Shown piece by piece: positions 36,673 through 47,180 of a stretch of 64,000 nt of DNA (position 1 is its first letter; every line of letters begins with the position of its first letter). The notes beneath the pieces are model-generated. The model worked only from the letters and a program-made list of their open reading frames with translations. It was not told the DNA's origin and ran no database searches. The translations under genes were made by a program, and so were the position numbers. The DNA comes from Paracoccus sp. MA (GTDB lineage Bacteria > Pseudomonadota > Alphaproteobacteria > Rhodobacterales > Rhodobacteraceae): positions 271,001 to 335,000 of the forward strand of contig NZ_CP087597.1 in the NCBI RefSeq assembly GCF_020990385.1. The letters are read 5' to 3'.

Positions 36673-37602
36673 TCACCCGGCCGGCCCGGCCTTGGCCATG
36701 GCGGCCAGCCGGGCAGCTTGGTCGGGCTCGTCCAGCGCGAGAAGCCGGCCGTGCCGGCTGCGCTCGACCCGACGCATGTGGTCGCGCGGCGACAGCCCCG
36801 TCATCCGCTTGAACATGCGCGAGAAATAATAGGGATCGGCATAGCCCAGTTCGGCCGCGGTGGCGCCGACTGACATCCCGGCCTCCAGGTGGTGCATCGC
36901 GCGCTCCATCCGCTGCTGTTCCTGATATTTGCGCGGCGTCAGGCCGATGCGCTTCTGGAATTCGCGCAGGAAATAATCGGCATTGTAGGGCGCGGCCTCG
37001 ACCGCCTGGGCGGCGATGCCCTCGGCCACCGGATTGGCGGCGATCATGGTCGCGGCCTTCATCACCGCGAGATCCATCGCATCGGTGCCCGCCATCGGAT
37101 AGGCGGCATCGCGGCGCCAGCGGATGAAGGCATCCTCGATGAAGGCGATCAGCAGCACCATGAACAGATGATGCTGCCCCAGCGTGACCGAGGCGGGCGG
37201 CGCGCTTTGCCGGTAGTGCCGCACCATCGGCTCCAGCAGCGACCAGCGCGACAGCCGCACCTGCGGGCGCAGTTCCATCTGCGTCAGCAGGTCGTGCCGG
37301 CCGTGCAGGCTCAGCGTGAAATGCTGCGCCACGCCGCGATAGATCTCGGGGCCTTCGTTCCAGCCCTGGAACCTTTGCCCGCGCGCGATCAGCATCGCAT
37401 CGCCCGGCTGCATCAGCCGCGGCGCCCCGTCGATCAGGTAGCGGCCGCTGCCGGAAAGACAGATCACCAGATCGTCGACCGGGTTTTCCTTGTCGATGGA
37501 CCAGGTGCTGGAATGCTCCATCTTGATGGCCGAGCGGGTCAGCGACAGCACCAGCGCCGAGGCCGGAATCGCCGCCAGGATACCACCTTCGATTTCGTCC
37601 AT
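36673..37602 (-). CDS. AraC family transcriptional regulator
   Basis: The 309-residue protein has an N-terminal cupin-like sensor domain (LSGSGRYLIDGAPRLMQPGD near residue 55, numbering approximate) and a C-terminal double helix-turn-helix. The HTH has QKRIGLTPRKYQEQQRMERA and the AraC signature VGATAAELGYADPYYFSRMF. ATG 37602 has GGAGAAAAAG upstream; the frame extends to a TTG at 37623. It is divergent from the CUT1 transporter operon and probably activates it in response to an imported pectic sugar. Confidence 0.85.
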   Translation of the reverse strand: MDEIEGGILAAIPASALVLSLTRSAIKMEHSSTWSIDKENPVDDLVICLSGSGRYLIDGAPRLMQPGDAMLIARGQRFQGWNEGPEIYRGVAQHFTLSLHGRHDLLTQMELRPQVRLSRWSLLEPMVRHYRQSAPPASVTLGQHHLFMVLLIAFIEDAFIRWRRDAAYPMAGTDAMDLAVMKAATMIAANPVAEGIAAQAVEAAPYNADYFLREFQKRIGLTPRKYQEQQRMERAMHHLEAGMSVGATAAELGYADPYYFSRMFKRMTGLSPRDHMRRVERSRHGRLLALDEPDQAARLAAMAKAGPAG

Positions 37603-37819
37603 CTTTTTCTCCGGATCCGTCAATTCAATGTCGCAGGAAAATGCCGTCTAGTCACCCCTGACGCGAAAGCGTGCCGCATGCCGGGTTGGGAAGCCGCAGT
37701 CCGGGACGGGGCTTCCGGTCTTTGCCGCGGCTGGGACTAGGGGAGAAGAAATTGCCAGATACTTCCAGCATTTGCCGAGAGTGGTCGCAGGCGGGCGGCC
37801 GGACGGCAGGGCGGGCGTC

Positions 37820-38701
37820 ATGAAGGGCCAGCGCGTTTTTGGTCTGGCCTATATGATGCCCTATATCATCGGCCTGCTGATCTTTACCGCGATTCCCTTC
37901 GTTGCGTCGTTGTATCTGGCCTTCACGAAATACGACCTGATGTCCGCGCCGCGATGGGTCGGCTTCGACAATTTCGAAAGGTTGTTCAGCCGCGACCGCA
38001 CGTTCTGGAAGTCGCTGAATGTCACGTTGATCTATGTGTTCGCCACGGTGCCGCTGAAGCTGGCCTTCGCGCTGTTCATCGCGGCGATCCTGAACTACAA
38101 GCTGCGCTTCATCGGTTTTTTCCGCACCGCCTTCTACGTGCCCTCGATCCTGGGCGGCTCGATCGCCATCGCGGTGCTCTGGCGCTATATCTTCGCGACC
38201 GAGGGGCTGGCGAACATGGCGCTCGGGCTGATCGGCCTTGGCCCGGTGGACTGGTTCGGCGACCCCGGGAATGCGCTCTTCACCATCACGCTGCTGCGTT
38301 GCTGGCAATTCGGCTCGGCCATGGTGATCTTCCTGGCTGCCCTGCAAAGCATCGACCGCTCGCTTTACGAGGCCGCGGCCATCGACGGCGCCTCGAAGAC
38401 CCGGGTCTTCTTCTCGATCACGCTGCCCCTGCTGACGCCGGTCATTTTCTTCAACCTCATCATGCAGATGGTCCAGGCGTTCCAGGAGTTCAACGGCCCC
38501 TATATCATCACCCAGGGCGGCCCGCTGAAATCGACCTATTTCCTGCCGCTCTACATCTATGACGAGGCTTTCAAGAAATTCAACATGGGCTACGCCTCGG
38601 CCATCGCCTGGGTGCTGTTCGCCATCATCATGGTGCTGACCCTGCTGGCGTTCTGGTCCTCGAAGAAGTGGGTCTATTACGCCGGCGACAAGCGGAGCTG
38701 A
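37820..38701 (+). CDS. ABC sugar transporter permease, CUT1 family (MalF/TogM-like)
   Basis: The 293-residue protein has six membrane helices, beginning with LAYMMPYIIGLLIFTAIPFV. The EAA loop that contacts the ATPase is SLYEAAAIDGASKTRVFFSI near residue 190. It starts an operon of permease, permease, ATPase, binding protein, GH28 and GH105. ATG 37820 was preferred to a longer frame from 37772 because the extra sequence is not hydrophobic. The gene order resembles the TogMNAB oligogalacturonide importer; ligand inferred. Confidence 0.9.
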   Translation: MKGQRVFGLAYMMPYIIGLLIFTAIPFVASLYLAFTKYDLMSAPRWVGFDNFERLFSRDRTFWKSLNVTLIYVFATVPLKLAFALFIAAILNYKLRFIGFFRTAFYVPSILGGSIAIAVLWRYIFATEGLANMALGLIGLGPVDWFGDPGNALFTITLLRCWQFGSAMVIFLAALQSIDRSLYEAAAIDGASKTRVFFSITLPLLTPVIFFNLIMQMVQAFQEFNGPYIITQGGPLKSTYFLPLYIYDEAFKKFNMGYASAIAWVLFAIIMVLTLLAFWSSKKWVYYAGDKRS

Positions 38702-38710
38702 GGGGCGGTC

Positions 38711-39591
38711 ATGGATATTGTTGCATTCAACGAATACCAGGCCGCGCGCCGCGCCCGGCTGCGCCTGATCTCGACCGCGCTGCGTTATGTGCTGCTGTTC
38801 GCAGTGGGGCTGGTGATGCTCTACCCGCTGATCTGGCTGGTCGGTGCCTCGTTCAAGACCAATTCCGAGATCTTCTCGGGCGCGGGTTTCGTTCCCCAGG
38901 ACCCGACGCTGGACGGCTATGCGAAGGGCTGGCAGACCTCGACCCCCCACACTTTCGGGCGGTTCTTCTGGAACTCGTTTCTGATCATCCTGCCCAAGGT
39001 CATCGGCACGGCGATCAGCTGCACGATGGCGGCCTATGCCTTTGCGCGCTTCGATTTTCCGTTCAAGAAGCTGCTGTTTACCAGCGTCATCGCCATCCTG
39101 CTGCTGCCGAACGTGGTGACGCGCATCCCCCAATACATGCTGTTCCGCGACCTGGGCTGGCTCGACAGTTTCCTGCCGCTCTGGGTGCCCTCGGCAATGG
39201 CAGGCGATGCCTTCTTCGTCTTCATGCTGGTGCAGTTCCTGCGCTCGCTACCCGGCGACATGGAGGAAGCGGCGCGCGTGGACGGGGCGAATTCCTTGCA
39301 GACGCTGGTCTATATCGTGGTGCCGATGCTGGCGCCGGCGCTGATCTCGGTCTGCCTGTTTCAGTTCATGTGGACCATGAACGACTTCCTGGGCCCGCTG
39401 ATCTATATCAGCTCGGTCGACAAATATCCGGTCAGCCTCGCGCTGAAACTTTCCATCGACACAACCGAAGCCTTCGAATGGAACCGCATCCTGGCGATGT
39501 CGGTCCTGACCATCGCGCCGGCGCTGATCATCTTCTTCGCCGCGCAGCGCTATTTCATCGAGGGCATCTCTTCCGGCGGGGTGAAGGGCTA

Positions 39592-39592
<1 letters not shown>
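38711..39592 (+). CDS. ABC sugar transporter permease, CUT1 family (MalG/TogN-like)
   Basis: The 293-residue protein has six membrane helices and a hydrophilic start (MDIVAFNEYQAARRARLRL). The MalG-type EAA loop is DMEEAARVDGANSLQTLVYI near residue 190, and the SFKTNSEIFSGAGFVPQDP periplasmic segment is typical. It follows the first permease after nine bases and its TAA shares one base with the ATPase start (TAATG). Confidence 0.9.
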
Positions 39593-40701
<1,109 letters not shown>

Positions 40702-40722
40702 CCCCGATCCGAGGAGGACCAC

Positions 40723-41979
40723 ATGAGATTGAACCGATTTGCTGCCGCGCTGACCTGCACCGCACTGGTCTCGGGCCAAGCCGTGATGGCGGATGAGCTG
40801 CGCATGTCCTGGTGGGGCGGTGACAGCCGACATGTCGCGACCCAGGCCGCGCTGCAGGCCTGCGGCGCCAAGCACGGCCACAGGATCAAGGGGGAATTCA
40901 CCGGCTTCGACGGTTACCTGGAAAAGCTGACCACACAGATGGCCGGCGGGACCGAGGCCGACATCCTGCAGGTCAACTGGCCCTGGCTGCCGCTGTTTTC
41001 CCGCAACGGCACCGGCTTCGCCGACCTGCGCCAGTTTCCGGCCCTGGACCTGAGCCAGTACACCGAGGATGAACTCGCCTCGGCCTCGATGAACGGCGTG
41101 GTGCAGGGCATCCCGGTTTCGACCACCGGGCGGGTGTTCCTGTTCAACACCACCACCTTCGAAAAGGCCGGCGTGCCGCTGCCGAAGACCTGGGGCGAGT
41201 TGATGGCCGCGACGCCGGTCATCAAGGAAAAGCTGGGGCAGGACACCTTCACCTTCAACGCGGTCAAGGAAACCGCGCAGCTTCTGGTCACGCTGGTCGT
41301 GGTGCAGAAGACCGGCAAGGACCTGGTCGATCCCGCGACCAACCGCGTCGCCTGGACCTCCGAGGAACTGGCCGACGGCATCGGCTTCCTGGGCCGTCTG
41401 GTCGAGATCGGCGCGATCAAGTCGCAAAAGGAAGAGGCCTCCGAGGGCAATGTCAACCTGTTCGAGAAACCGCAATGGGCGGCGGGCAAGATTGCCGGCT
41501 CCTATGAATGGGACAGCACCTGGTCGAAATACGCCGACCCGCTGCAGGACGGGCAGGTGCTGAAATCGGTGCCGATGCTGCGCATCGACGGGGCGGTGAC
41601 CGACGGCGTCTATCGCAAGCCGTCGATGCTGCTGGCGATCTCGAAGAACTCCAAGCATCCCGAGGCGGCGGCGCAGATCCTGAACTGCCTGGTCAACGAG
41701 CCCGAAGGCGTCCTGGCGCTGGACGACAGCCGCGGCCTGCCGGCCTCGAAGGCGGCGCAGGCGCTGCTGCAAGGCAAGGGCGATCCGAATGTCGCCGCGG
41801 CCAATGCGATCGCCATGGCGGCGAGCGGCCCGACCATCTCGCCCTTCAACGAGCATCCCGAGGTGCGGGGCAATTTCATTGATACCCTGGAAGAATATGC
41901 CTATGGCCAGATCGACGCGCTGGATGCCGCGCAGCAGATCATCGACGGCACCAACGACGTCCTGGTTGAATACGACTGA
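40723..41979 (+). CDS. ABC sugar transporter extracellular binding protein, family 1
   Basis: The 418-residue protein starts with a Sec signal peptide (MRLNRFAAALTCTALVSGQ, cut after VMA-DEL) and has the family 1 sugar-binding fold: RMSWWGGDSRH, ADILQVNWPWLPLFS, then VYRKPSMLLAISKNSKHPEA in the hinge region. GAGGAGGACCAC precedes ATG 40723. It is the periplasmic receptor of the CUT1 importer. Many aromatic residues fit sugar stacking; oligogalacturonide or unsaturated rhamnogalacturonide is the likely ligand given GH28 and GH105 downstream. Confidence 0.9.
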   Translation: MRLNRFAAALTCTALVSGQAVMADELRMSWWGGDSRHVATQAALQACGAKHGHRIKGEFTGFDGYLEKLTTQMAGGTEADILQVNWPWLPLFSRNGTGFADLRQFPALDLSQYTEDELASASMNGVVQGIPVSTTGRVFLFNTTTFEKAGVPLPKTWGELMAATPVIKEKLGQDTFTFNAVKETAQLLVTLVVVQKTGKDLVDPATNRVAWTSEELADGIGFLGRLVEIGAIKSQKEEASEGNVNLFEKPQWAAGKIAGSYEWDSTWSKYADPLQDGQVLKSVPMLRIDGAVTDGVYRKPSMLLAISKNSKHPEAAAQILNCLVNEPEGVLALDDSRGLPASKAAQALLQGKGDPNVAAANAIAMAASGPTISPFNEHPEVRGNFIDTLEEYAYGQIDALDAAQQIIDGTNDVLVEYD

Positions 41980-42049
41980 CGCCTGATAACTGACGCTGCG
42001 CTTGCCCGCCGCAAGCGTTCCCGCTTCAGCGGCCATCCACAGGAAGACC

Positions 42050-43594
42050 ATGATACCCGTTGTTCTGACCGTCACGCCGCGCTGCGCGGCGCTGCGGCTG
42101 GCTGTTGCCGGCGCGCTTTACAATCTGCCCGAACCGCGCGGCTGGCGGCTGTCGGGCGGTGATGTCCCGCGGGTCGGGCGCACCGACCGGGCGGTGCTGG
42201 TGTTGGACGCGCTGACCCCCGGCCGCGACTGGCGGCTGGAGGTCGAGGGTTTCGCGCCGGTCGCTTTCGCAACCCCGCCCTGTGCCGGGACGGTGGCGCC
42301 GGATCTTTTGCCGGCGTCGGGCCTTGCGGACCTGGGCGCGGCGCGGGCCAATGCCCGGGCTCTGCAATCCGCCATCGCGGCGCTGCCGCCGGGCGGCACG
42401 GTGGTCCTGCCGCCCGGCGATTGGCTCGCCACGCCGGTGGCGCTGCGGTCGGATATGATCCTGCATCTCTCGGCCGGGGCGGTGCTGCGTGCGCCCTCGG
42501 ATCGCACGGACTGGCCGGTCCTGCCCGCGCGGGCGCCGGACGGCCGCATGCTCGGCAGTTGGGAGGGTTTGCCCGCCGCCTGTTTCAAGGCGCCGCTGCA
42601 CGCCGTCGCAGCCGAGCGGCTGGTGATCGAGGGGCCCGGCACGCTGGACGGCTCGGGCGGGCAGGGCGATTGGTGGTCCTGGCCCAAGGACACCCGCGGC
42701 GGAGCCCGCCGTCCGCGCGGGCTGCATCTGGTCGATTGCCGGGACGTCACGCTGCTGGGCTTCACCCTGCGCAATGCACCCAGCTGGAGCCTGCATCCGC
42801 AAGGCTGCCAGAGGCTGTCCGCCTTTGGCCTGGCGATCGAGGCGCCGGCCGACAGTCCCAATACCGACGGGTTCAACCCCGAAATGTGCCGCGACGTGCG
42901 GATCGAGGGCGTCCGCTTTTCCGTCGGCGACGATTGCATCGCGGTCAAGGCCGGCAAGCGCGGCGATGCGGGCGAGGCCGACCACCTCTCCGAGACGCGC
43001 GGCGTCACCATCCGCCATTGCCTGATGGAGCGCGGCCATGGCGGGCTGGTCATCGGCTCGGAAATGTCGGGCGGCGTGCATGAGGTGCTGGTCGAGGATT
43101 GCGCCATGATCGGCACCGACCGCGGCCTGCGGCTGAAGACCCGGCGCGGGCGCGGGGGGGCGGTCACCGACATCACCTTCCGCCGGGTGCGGATGCAAGG
43201 GGTCGAGACCGCGCTGGCCGCGAATGCGCATTATTTCTGCGACCACGACGGCCATGCCGACTGGGTGCAAAGCCGCGCACCCGCCCCGGTCACCGAACGG
43301 ACGCCGCTGATCGACGGCATCACCATTGAGGATGTCGAGGTCCAGGGCCTGGCCCATGCCGCCGGCTGCTTTCTGGGCCTGCCCGAAGCGCCGATCCGCA
43401 ATATCCGAATCCGCAACCTGCGCATCCTGTCGCTTGACCCCGAGGCGTGCGCGACCTCTCCGATCATGGCCGACCGGGTTCGCGCCATGCGCCATGCCGG
43501 GATCAGCGCCGAGGCGGCGCAGATCGATTGCGACGATCCCGCCCTGATCGATCCCACCCCCATCACCCTTTCCCCAGATGAGCCAGAACGATGA
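42050..43594 (+). CDS. Glycoside hydrolase family 28 (cytoplasmic exo-polygalacturonase-like)
   Basis: The 514-residue right-handed beta-helix protein has all GH28 motifs: NTDGFNP (271-277), GDDCIAVK with the DD pair (294-295), [11 protein letters not shown] (GHG 329-331) and RLKTRRG near residue 358. An N-terminal fibronectin-like region of about 80 residues comes first. There is no signal peptide, so it should work on imported oligogalacturonides and release galacturonate. ATG 42050 has AGGAAG upstream. The stop overlaps the GH105 start (ATGA). Confidence 0.9.
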   Translation: MIPVVLTVTPRCAALRLAVAGALYNLPEPRGWRLSGGDVPRVGRTDRAVLVLDALTPGRDWRLEVEGFAPVAFATPPCAGTVAPDLLPASGLADLGAARANARALQSAIAALPPGGTVVLPPGDWLATPVALRSDMILHLSAGAVLRAPSDRTDWPVLPARAPDGRMLGSWEGLPAACFKAPLHAVAAERLVIEGPGTLDGSGGQGDWWSWPKDTRGGARRPRGLHLVDCRDVTLLGFTLRNAPSWSLHPQGCQRLSAFGLAIEAPADSPNTDGFNPEMCRDVRIEGVRFSVGDDCIAVKAGKRGDAGEADHLSETRGVTIRHCLMERGHGGLVIGSEMSGGVHEVLVEDCAMIGTDRGLRLKTRRGRGGAVTDITFRRVRMQGVETALAANAHYFCDHDGHADWVQSRAPAPVTERTPLIDGITIEDVEVQGLAHAAGCFLGLPEAPIRNIRIRNLRILSLDPEACATSPIMADRVRAMRHAGISAEAAQIDCDDPALIDPTPITLSPDEPER

Positions 43595-44718
43595 GCCTTT
43601 CCGCCTATTTCGACCGTTTCGCCACGGCTTACCAGCCCTACAAGGGTGGGCCCTGGTGCTATGAGGACGGCTGCATCTATCGCGGCTTGCAGCTTCTGGC
43701 CGAGGCAACCGGCGAGGAGCGCTGGACCGCGCATCTGCACCGTTTGATCGATGCCCAGATCGCGCCGGACGGCGCGCTGCAGGGCTTCGCGGCCGAGGAT
43801 TTCAACATAGACAACATCCTTGCCGGCCGGGTGCTGTTTCCGTTGGCCCGCCAGACCGGCGATGCACGCTACATGGCGGCGGCGCGACATCTGATCGGAC
43901 AGCTGGATCGGCAACCGCGCATCCCGGCCGGCAATTACTGGCACAAGCAGCGCTATCCGCATCAGCTCTGGCTGGACGGGCTTTATATGGGCCTGCCGTT
44001 CCAGATCGAATATGCGCAGGCCACCGGGGAAAGCCCCCGGATCACCGATGCGCTGCTGCAATTCGCCACCGCGCTGGTGCTGACGGCGGTGCCGGGCGGG
44101 CTTTACGCGCATGGCTATGACGACAGCCGGACCCAGGCCTGGGCCGATCCGGTCACCGGCCGGTCTTCGGCGGTCTGGGCGCGGGCAATGGGCTGGCTGG
44201 CCATGGCGCTGGTCGACGTGCTGGCGATTCTGCCGCACGACGCGGCCACTGCCAGCCTGCATGGGCGCTGCGTGGCGATGCTGCGGGCGCTGGCGAACCG
44301 GCAGGCCGGGTCGGGTCTTTGGCCGCAGGTGCTGGACCAGCCCGAGTTGGGCGGGAATTACGAGGAGAGCTCGGCCTCGGCCATGTTCGCCTATGCCTTC
44401 CTGCGCGCCGCGCGGCTCGGGCTGGTCGCGGGTGCCGAGTCCGAGTGTCTGCGCCAGGCGGGGCTGCGCGCGCTGGCCGCGCTCGAACTGCGGGTTGCAC
44501 CCGTGGACGGCCGCCCGCAGCTGACCGGCATCTGCCATGTCGCAGGGCTCGGCGGCTTTTCGGGCCGTTATCGCGACGGCTCGCCCGGCTATTACCTCAC
44601 CGAAGCGGTGGTGGCCGATGATGCCAAGGGCGTCGGGCCGCTGATGATGGCTGCGGCCGAGGCAGCGCGGCTTATTCGCAAGGGTCAAGCCCCATTGATC
44701 CTCAAAGCCGGAACATGA
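43591..44718 (+). CDS. GH105 unsaturated rhamnogalacturonyl/glucuronyl hydrolase
   Basis: The 375-residue (alpha/alpha)6-barrel protein is like YteR/RhiN. It has [12 protein letters not shown] near residue 72 and the catalytic Asp D129 in [12 protein letters not shown], with [13 protein letters not shown] near 165 and [15 protein letters not shown] after that. It hydrates and cleaves the unsaturated uronate at the end of pectic disaccharides, giving 5-keto-4-deoxyuronate for KduI. It has no signal peptide and is coupled to GH28 by an ATGA overlap, so both act in the cytoplasm after CUT1 import. Confidence 0.92.
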   Translation: MSLSAYFDRFATAYQPYKGGPWCYEDGCIYRGLQLLAEATGEERWTAHLHRLIDAQIAPDGALQGFAAEDFNIDNILAGRVLFPLARQTGDARYMAAARHLIGQLDRQPRIPAGNYWHKQRYPHQLWLDGLYMGLPFQIEYAQATGESPRITDALLQFATALVLTAVPGGLYAHGYDDSRTQAWADPVTGRSSAVWARAMGWLAMALVDVLAILPHDAATASLHGRCVAMLRALANRQAGSGLWPQVLDQPELGGNYEESSASAMFAYAFLRAARLGLVAGAESECLRQAGLRALAALELRVAPVDGRPQLTGICHVAGLGGFSGRYRDGSPGYYLTEAVVADDAKGVGPLMMAAAEAARLIRKGQAPLILKAGT

Positions 44719-45502
44719 CGGCCGCGGCGGGAGCGAGGGCCGAAAGAAAGGCTCTGGCGCATCTGTCCTAGCGGGTTGCGATCCGGCGCCACTCCCCCGA
44801 TCTGTTGAACTTGATCTGGATCCGGTTTCGGCGTCTGGGCCCGCGTCTGTCGTATCGGATAGCCTTGCCGCCCGGTCTGCCAGAAGTCATGTCGCGGCAG
44901 GCCGGGCCGTTCGGCATGGCCGCGGCTCCGTTGTCGTTGCTGGCATGTTCTGCCGCCATGTTGGCCCCAAAAATCCCAGCCCGAGGCAACCCGCCCTGTC
45001 GCCTGTGGTCCGCGGAAGGGAGCGCCCTGCCGCTGCAAGTCCGAGCCGGGCAAGCGGCGCTGCAAGCTTCACGGCGGCAGAAACGCCAGGCAGATCGCCG
45101 GCGAAACGGACCAGCGGCAGGAGCCAGGTGCATGACATGCTGGAGCGGCGTTGCTGCATTCCGCCTCGCTCCTGATTTCCCGTCTTGTCCCGGAAGGGCG
45201 GTGAACAAGCCCATAGGGGGCGATGCAAGCGCAGCAGCACGCGGTGAGCCTGTGCGTGAGCAGGTGACGCGCGAAGCCCTATGCTGCCATTCTCCCAGCT
45301 TGGGCGCGAAATTGCAGACATACTAGGATTCGCGGCGTAGCAGTTCCCGACCTCGGCGGGCATGGACTTGGCTTCGAAGCGTATCGAGGGTTGCGGCATG
45401 TGCAATGCGCGCGACAAACATCCTCTTTGCCGCGGGTGTCCCGGCATCCAAACCCCGTTCCATGACGTTCCTCTCTGGCAGGAGCAATCGGAGCGAACAA
45501 CC
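44719..45502. other. Gene-poor stretch between GH105 and DUF983
   Basis: These 784 bases hold no intact gene with a start and ribosome site. The only recognisable coding trace is the HGG-motif remnant at 44989-45135. No terminator with a T-run was found after GH105. Confidence 0.5.
44989..45135 (+). pseudogene. Remnant of an HGG-motif (HGGxSTG-type) protein
   Basis: In one frame the sequence reads CGPRKGAPCRCKSEPGKRRC then KLHGG. This is the four-Cys plus HGG motif of small alphaproteobacterial and phage-associated HGGxSTG proteins. The frame goes back only to a TAG before 44870 and has no ATG, GTG or TTG between. After HGG the usual STGPRT part is missing and a TGA follows 17 codons later. 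It looks like a decayed gene whose start and C-terminus are lost. Function of the family is unknown. Confidence 0.55.
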
Positions 45503-45868
45503 ATGACAGAGGAACGGGACGAGCGGGCCGCGGCGGCAAGAGGGCTGATGGGCAGGTGCCCGCATTGCGGCAAGGGCCGGCTGTTCAAGGGATATCTGAC
45601 CATCGTGCAAGAGTGCGACTTATGCGGCGAACCGTTGGGGCTCTATCGGGCCGCAGATGGTCCGGCTTTCTTCACCATGACCATCATGCTCCTGCTGCTG
45701 ATCCCGATGATCGGCTTCACCTGGGCGATCTATCGGCCAGACCCGGTGACGCTGCTGATCGTGGTGGGGGTGGCGATGACCCTGCTGACCTTGATCATTC
45801 TGCGCCTCGTGAAGGGGGCGTTCGTCGGCTATTTGTGGGCCAAGCATGAGCAGGACAGAGGCGCTTGA
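45503..45868 (+). CDS. DUF983 family membrane protein
   Basis: The 121-residue protein has the DUF983 layout: an N-terminal zinc-ribbon-like region with CPHCGKGRLF and CDLCGEPLG (two C-x2-C pairs) followed by two membrane helices (MTIMLLLLIPMIGFTWAIY and VTLLIVVGVAMTLLTLIIL). ATG 45503 follows GGAG. The family is common in alphaproteobacteria and has no agreed function. It lies outside the sugar operon and is convergent with a small membrane protein. Confidence 0.85.
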   Translation: MTEERDERAAAARGLMGRCPHCGKGRLFKGYLTIVQECDLCGEPLGLYRAADGPAFFTMTIMLLLLIPMIGFTWAIYRPDPVTLLIVVGVAMTLLTLIILRLVKGAFVGYLWAKHEQDRGA

Positions 45869-45887
45869 CCCTGCGCTGGCCCGGGAC

Positions 45888-45917
45888 CGCCCCTGCGGAC
45901 CGATGTCCGCAGGGGCG
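45888..45917. terminator. 13-bp perfect hairpin between convergent genes
   Basis: CGCCCCTGCGGAC and GTCCGCAGGGGCG form a perfect 13-bp stem with a CGAT loop. There is no T-run on either side, but the place between the convergent stops at 45868 and 45923 fits transcription termination. Confidence 0.55.
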
Positions 45918-45922
45918 TCGCC

Positions 45923-46123
45923 TCACCCGAGCAGCCAATAGGCGGCAGCGGCAATGGCGCCAAAGCCGGCGAGCATGATGCACCAGTTCAGCAGCACAGC
46001 CTTGCCGGACTGGACCTGTCCGGTTGCGGGCGGCTCTGCGGGCTCAGGCGGTGCAACGCCGGTCTTTGGATTTTCGGCAAACGGCGTCCGGCGTGCCGCC
46101 GGTTCGTCTTCATGGGAATTCAT
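45923..46123 (-). CDS. Small C-terminal membrane-anchored protein
   Basis: The 66-residue protein has a charged, Pro-rich N-terminal half (MNSHEDEPAARRTPFAENPK) and one hydrophobic helix at the end (AVLLNWCIMLAGFGAIAAAA, residues about 43-62). ATG 46123 is preceded by GAGGACGACAG. It is not recognised as a named family. It looks like a tail-anchored inner-membrane protein. A slightly longer frame to 46144 is less likely since it lacks a ribosome site. Confidence 0.6.
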   Translation of the reverse strand: MNSHEDEPAARRTPFAENPKTGVAPPEPAEPPATGQVQSGKAVLLNWCIMLAGFGAIAAAAYWLLG

Positions 46124-46185
46124 CTGTCGTCCTCGTGAACGCAAGGGTCATGATCTGCCAGCCCGGAATCGGTGGCAGAGCGATG

Positions 46186-46557
46186 TCAGGCGGTCATGCG
46201 AAAGGACGGCGGCGCGCGGGCCCAGGGAACCAGCGCGCCGGCGCACAGACCGATTTGCGGGTGATCGGCGAAGGCGAGCGCCGCCGCTATGCGCGGCAGT
46301 GGCGGTGGGGGCTCCGACGGCGGCAGCGCAGCTGCGGCCAGCGGGCGGATCTGCACCGCATCCTTGCGGGCGATCAGGTCGCGTCCATGGATCGCCGTCA
46401 GGGCCAGGGTCGGTTTGCTCAGTTGCTGGGACTGGCTGGCCGCCGCGGTGACTTGTGGTCCGGGCAACATGACGACCAGCAGAACCAGCAGCAGGGCCAG
46501 CCATAGCCTCGCCGCATGCGATGGGATCGCCGTCTGAGGAGCCTGTGCGTCCGTCAT
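46186..46557 (-). CDS. Small hypothetical protein with signal peptide
   Basis: The 123-residue frame starts MTDAQAPQTAIPSHAARLW and has a hydrophobic segment (LALLLVLLVVMLPGP, residues about 20-34) that looks like a signal peptide or membrane anchor, then a Pro/Ala-rich region. ATG 46557 is poorly supported by a ribosome site. The frame stays open up to 46776. No family is recognised. It may be a small exported protein, but this is one of the weaker gene calls here. Confidence 0.4.
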   Translation of the reverse strand: MTDAQAPQTAIPSHAARLWLALLLVLLVVMLPGPQVTAAASQSQQLSKPTLALTAIHGRDLIARKDAVQIRPLAAAALPPSEPPPPLPRIAAALAFADHPQIGLCAGALVPWARAPPSFRMTA

Positions 46558-46996
46558 GCTTCGACTGATCCACATACCCGGCCGGGACACAAGGCTTCGG
46601 CTCGCCTCTCGCGACGAAATCGCAGCGGGTTGCGATGCACCGCTGCCGCAAGAAGCCGGGCTGCCCTTCTGTCGATCCGACGGCCGAGATTCGCGGAATC
46701 GCAGGATGATTGCTGCCAAAAGCAGGCAATCCCGGGCTTGCTGACTGGGCTTTTGTGGCCTTTGCAAAAGCTCCATGGAGCGGTCTGCGCGCCGCGGTCG
46801 GCAGGGGAAGGGAGCTCAAAGACGGCAAAGCAGCTACCCGTGCGCATCTCGATCAATGTCCGCGAGGCGGAGGGGATGGGGAAGCTCAGGGCGTAGTCGG
46901 CTCCATCTGGTCACCCGCGACCGCGGTTCACAATGGCGGGGCTTGTGATGGGATTTGCCTGAGCCTTAGATTTTCTGAAATGAAATCAATGTAGTG
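46558..46996. other. Gene-free stretch left of the attachment site
   Basis: Short open frames occur on both strands but none has a ribosome site, domain or natural composition. This is chromosomal DNA that borders the prophage left end. Confidence 0.5.
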
Positions 46997-47015
46997 TGGC
47001 GGAGAGGGTGGGATT
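46997..47015 (-). other. Prophage left attachment site (3' end of a tRNA-Ser gene)
   Basis: TGGCGGAGAGGGTGGGATT, read on the minus strand, is AATCCCACCCTCTCCGCCA: the 3' half of a T-arm, an acceptor strand and CCA, as in tRNA-Ser (whose 5' end is typically GGAGAGG). The rest of the tRNA (the GGTTCG side) is absent; other sequence begins at 47016. This is the pattern left when a phage integrates in the 3' end of a tRNA gene. The complete tRNA should be at the right end of the prophage, outside the window. Confidence 0.75.
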
Positions 47016-47103
47016 GCAACTTTTCAACATGACGCCTTCCTAGCGACTTGAATTTGCTTTAAATATTTCCGAGCCCCGATTGGGACGCCCGAGAAATCGG
47101 TTG

Positions 47104-47139
47104 TATTGGGTCACATATTGGGTCACAAATTGGCGCACG
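47104..47139 (+). repeat. Tandem 12-bp repeats next to the attachment site
   Basis: TATTGGGTCACA occurs twice in a row (47104-47127), followed by a degenerate third copy (AATTGGCGCACG). Direct repeats of this size close to attL and the integrase gene fit arm-type integrase binding sites. Confidence 0.55.
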
Positions 47140-47180
47140 TCAACTATTGAACTTTGCATGACGGCAGGCATGATCCAGGC

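Noticed and set aside
46516..46896. Frames on both strands left of attL
   Set aside because: Overlapping frames of random-looking composition without ribosome sites; no evidence for a gene.
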